This document shows positions 61,618 to 64,000 of a stretch of DNA of 64,000 nt, piece after piece; the stretch's first letter is position 1, and the number at the start of each line of letters is the position of its first letter. Below the pieces are notes generated by a model. The model had not been told where the DNA came from. It ran no database searches and was given only the letters and a program-made list of their open reading frames with translations. A program made the translations under genes and the position numbers. This stretch comes from Pseudorasbora parva. Taxonomy: Eukaryota > Chordata > Actinopteri > Cypriniformes > Gobionidae. The stretch spans positions 31,283,242 through 31,347,241 of the forward strand of contig NC_090178.1 of assembly GCF_024679245.1 (NCBI RefSeq). Reading direction: 5' to 3'.

Positions 61618-61830
61618 TTAAAGGGTTAGTTCACCCAAAAACCCGTAACACCCGTTCCACACCCGTAAGACCTCGTTTCATCTTCGGAACACAGTTTAAG
61701 ATATTTTATATTTAGTCCGAGACTGTATCCAAGTGTATGCACACTATACTGTCCATGTCCAGAAAGGGAATAAAAACATCATCAAAGTAGGCCATATGTG
61801 ACATCAGTTAGTTCATTAGAATCTCTTGAA
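61618..61830 (+). mobile_element. Left end of a TTAA MITE of the 1-683 family
   Basis: ttaaagggttagttcaccca at 61618 is the expected missing left terminus type of the palindromic element at 1-683. It is followed by acccgtaagacctcgtttcatc, matching about 25-50 there. The rest decays after about 61830. Confidence 0.68.
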
Positions 61831-63268
<1,438 letters not shown>

Positions 63269-64000
63269 TACCAACCAGGCATAACATTAAAACATAATTA
63301 TCTCTTCATCACGGCACCCGTTAGCGTGTGGCAGTAAAATCGTAAGGATTTGAGCGAGTTTGATAAGGGACAAATTGTGATGGCTAGACGACTGGGTCAG
63401 AGCATCTCCAAAACTGCAGCTCTTGTGGGGTGTCCACTGTCTGCAAGGGTCAGTATCTATCATATGTGTTCCAAAGAAGTGTGAAAAAAATATGTAAAAT
63501 ATGAAAATATGTGTGTAGAAAATACAGTGGTGTACCAGCGACAAAGTCATGGGTGGCCAAGGCTCATTCATTCGTGGGGACTGCTATACTTGCTCAAATT
63601 ACTCAAGTTAATGCTGATTCTGATAGAAAGGTGTCAGAATGCACAGTTCAGTGCAGTTTGTTGTGAATGGGGCTGCATAGCCGCGGATCGGCCAGGGTGC
63701 CCATGCTGACCCCTGACCACTGCCGAAAGCGCCAACAGTGGGCATGTGAGCATCAGAACTGAACCACAGAGCAATGGAAGGGCCTGGTCTGATGAATCTC
63801 GTTTTCTTTTACATCACGTGGATGGCTGGGTGTGTGTGCTTTGCTTTCCTGGGGAACACATTGCACATCTGTGGGATGTGCTGAACAAACAAGTCAGATC
63901 GATGGAGGCCCCACCTCACAACTTACTGGACTTAAAGGATCAGCTGCTAACATCTTGGTGCCAGATACCACAGCACACATATTTATGGGTCTAGTGGAGT
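63269..64000 (+). mobile_element. Tc1-like relic running off the window
   Basis: Left terminus text ccaaccaggcataacatta (63271) after TATA is that of a common fish Tc1 group. The transposase remains follow directly. The right end is beyond base 64000, so target duplications cannot be checked. Confidence 0.75.
63340..64000 (+). pseudogene. Tc1-like transposase pseudogene, internally deleted
   Basis: The N-terminal helix-turn-helix reads [20 protein letters not shown] and [12 protein letters not shown] (63357-63482). After sequence loss, TPDHCRKRQQWA (about 63705-63740) and the first catalytic aspartate in WSDESRFLLHHVDGWV (about 63785-63832) appear. The text then jumps from VCVLCFP straight to EHIAHLWDVLNKQV (63850-63900), so the segment with the second aspartate and most of the linker to the glutamate is deleted. 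The C-terminal region (NLLDLKDQLLTSW) continues to the window edge. Inactive. Confidence 0.8.

Overview
The window is non-coding vertebrate DNA, almost certainly from a cyprinid-like teleost. I infer this from the repeat families: fish Tc1/mariner elements, TTAA-bounded inverted-repeat elements, hAT-type elements with 8-bp target duplications, a tRNA-derived SINE, an L2-type LINE and a Ty3/gypsy element of the Gmr1-like type. CA, GA and TA microsatellites are abundant. I found no host protein-coding exon, rRNA or tRNA gene that I can support. All recognisable protein fragments belong to decayed transposons.

Layout. 1-5270 is a repeat block: two TTAA-bounded fold-back elements, a TIR element split by a Tc1-like element with DD35E spacing, and a CACTA-like MITE. 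5273-17200 is mostly single-copy-looking DNA with an AT-rich stretch, microsatellites and two repeat fragments; parts of it look like conserved regulatory DNA. 17697-28000 is dense in short DNA transposons, several with visible target duplications. 28000-30660 is again single-copy-looking.

30661-37212 is the most complex part. A Tc1-like element is split by an older relic. That relic contains a 186-bp tandem duplication, a hAT element inserted in the second copy, and a 2.9-kb LTR retrotransposon. The retrotransposon keeps a SCAN-like capsid segment, a CCHC knuckle, a protease DSG motif, integrase fragments and a reverse transcriptase, with integrase upstream of reverse transcriptase.

37215-43690 is largely unique-looking. 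43700-48945 holds an old repeat split by a hAT element, a second hAT remnant, a sharp hairpin, a minus-strand L2-type LINE relic and a TTAA element. 50698-54929 is another nest of DNA elements. 55000-64000 has hAT fragments, a SINE, further TTAA elements, a DD34E Tc1 relic on the minus strand, a long GA tract and a Tc1 relic running to the window end.

Nothing here forms an operon or pathway. The most plausible host function is a gene desert or large intron with regulatory islands, later loaded with transposons. Family names are from memory of motif and terminal sequences; no database was searched.
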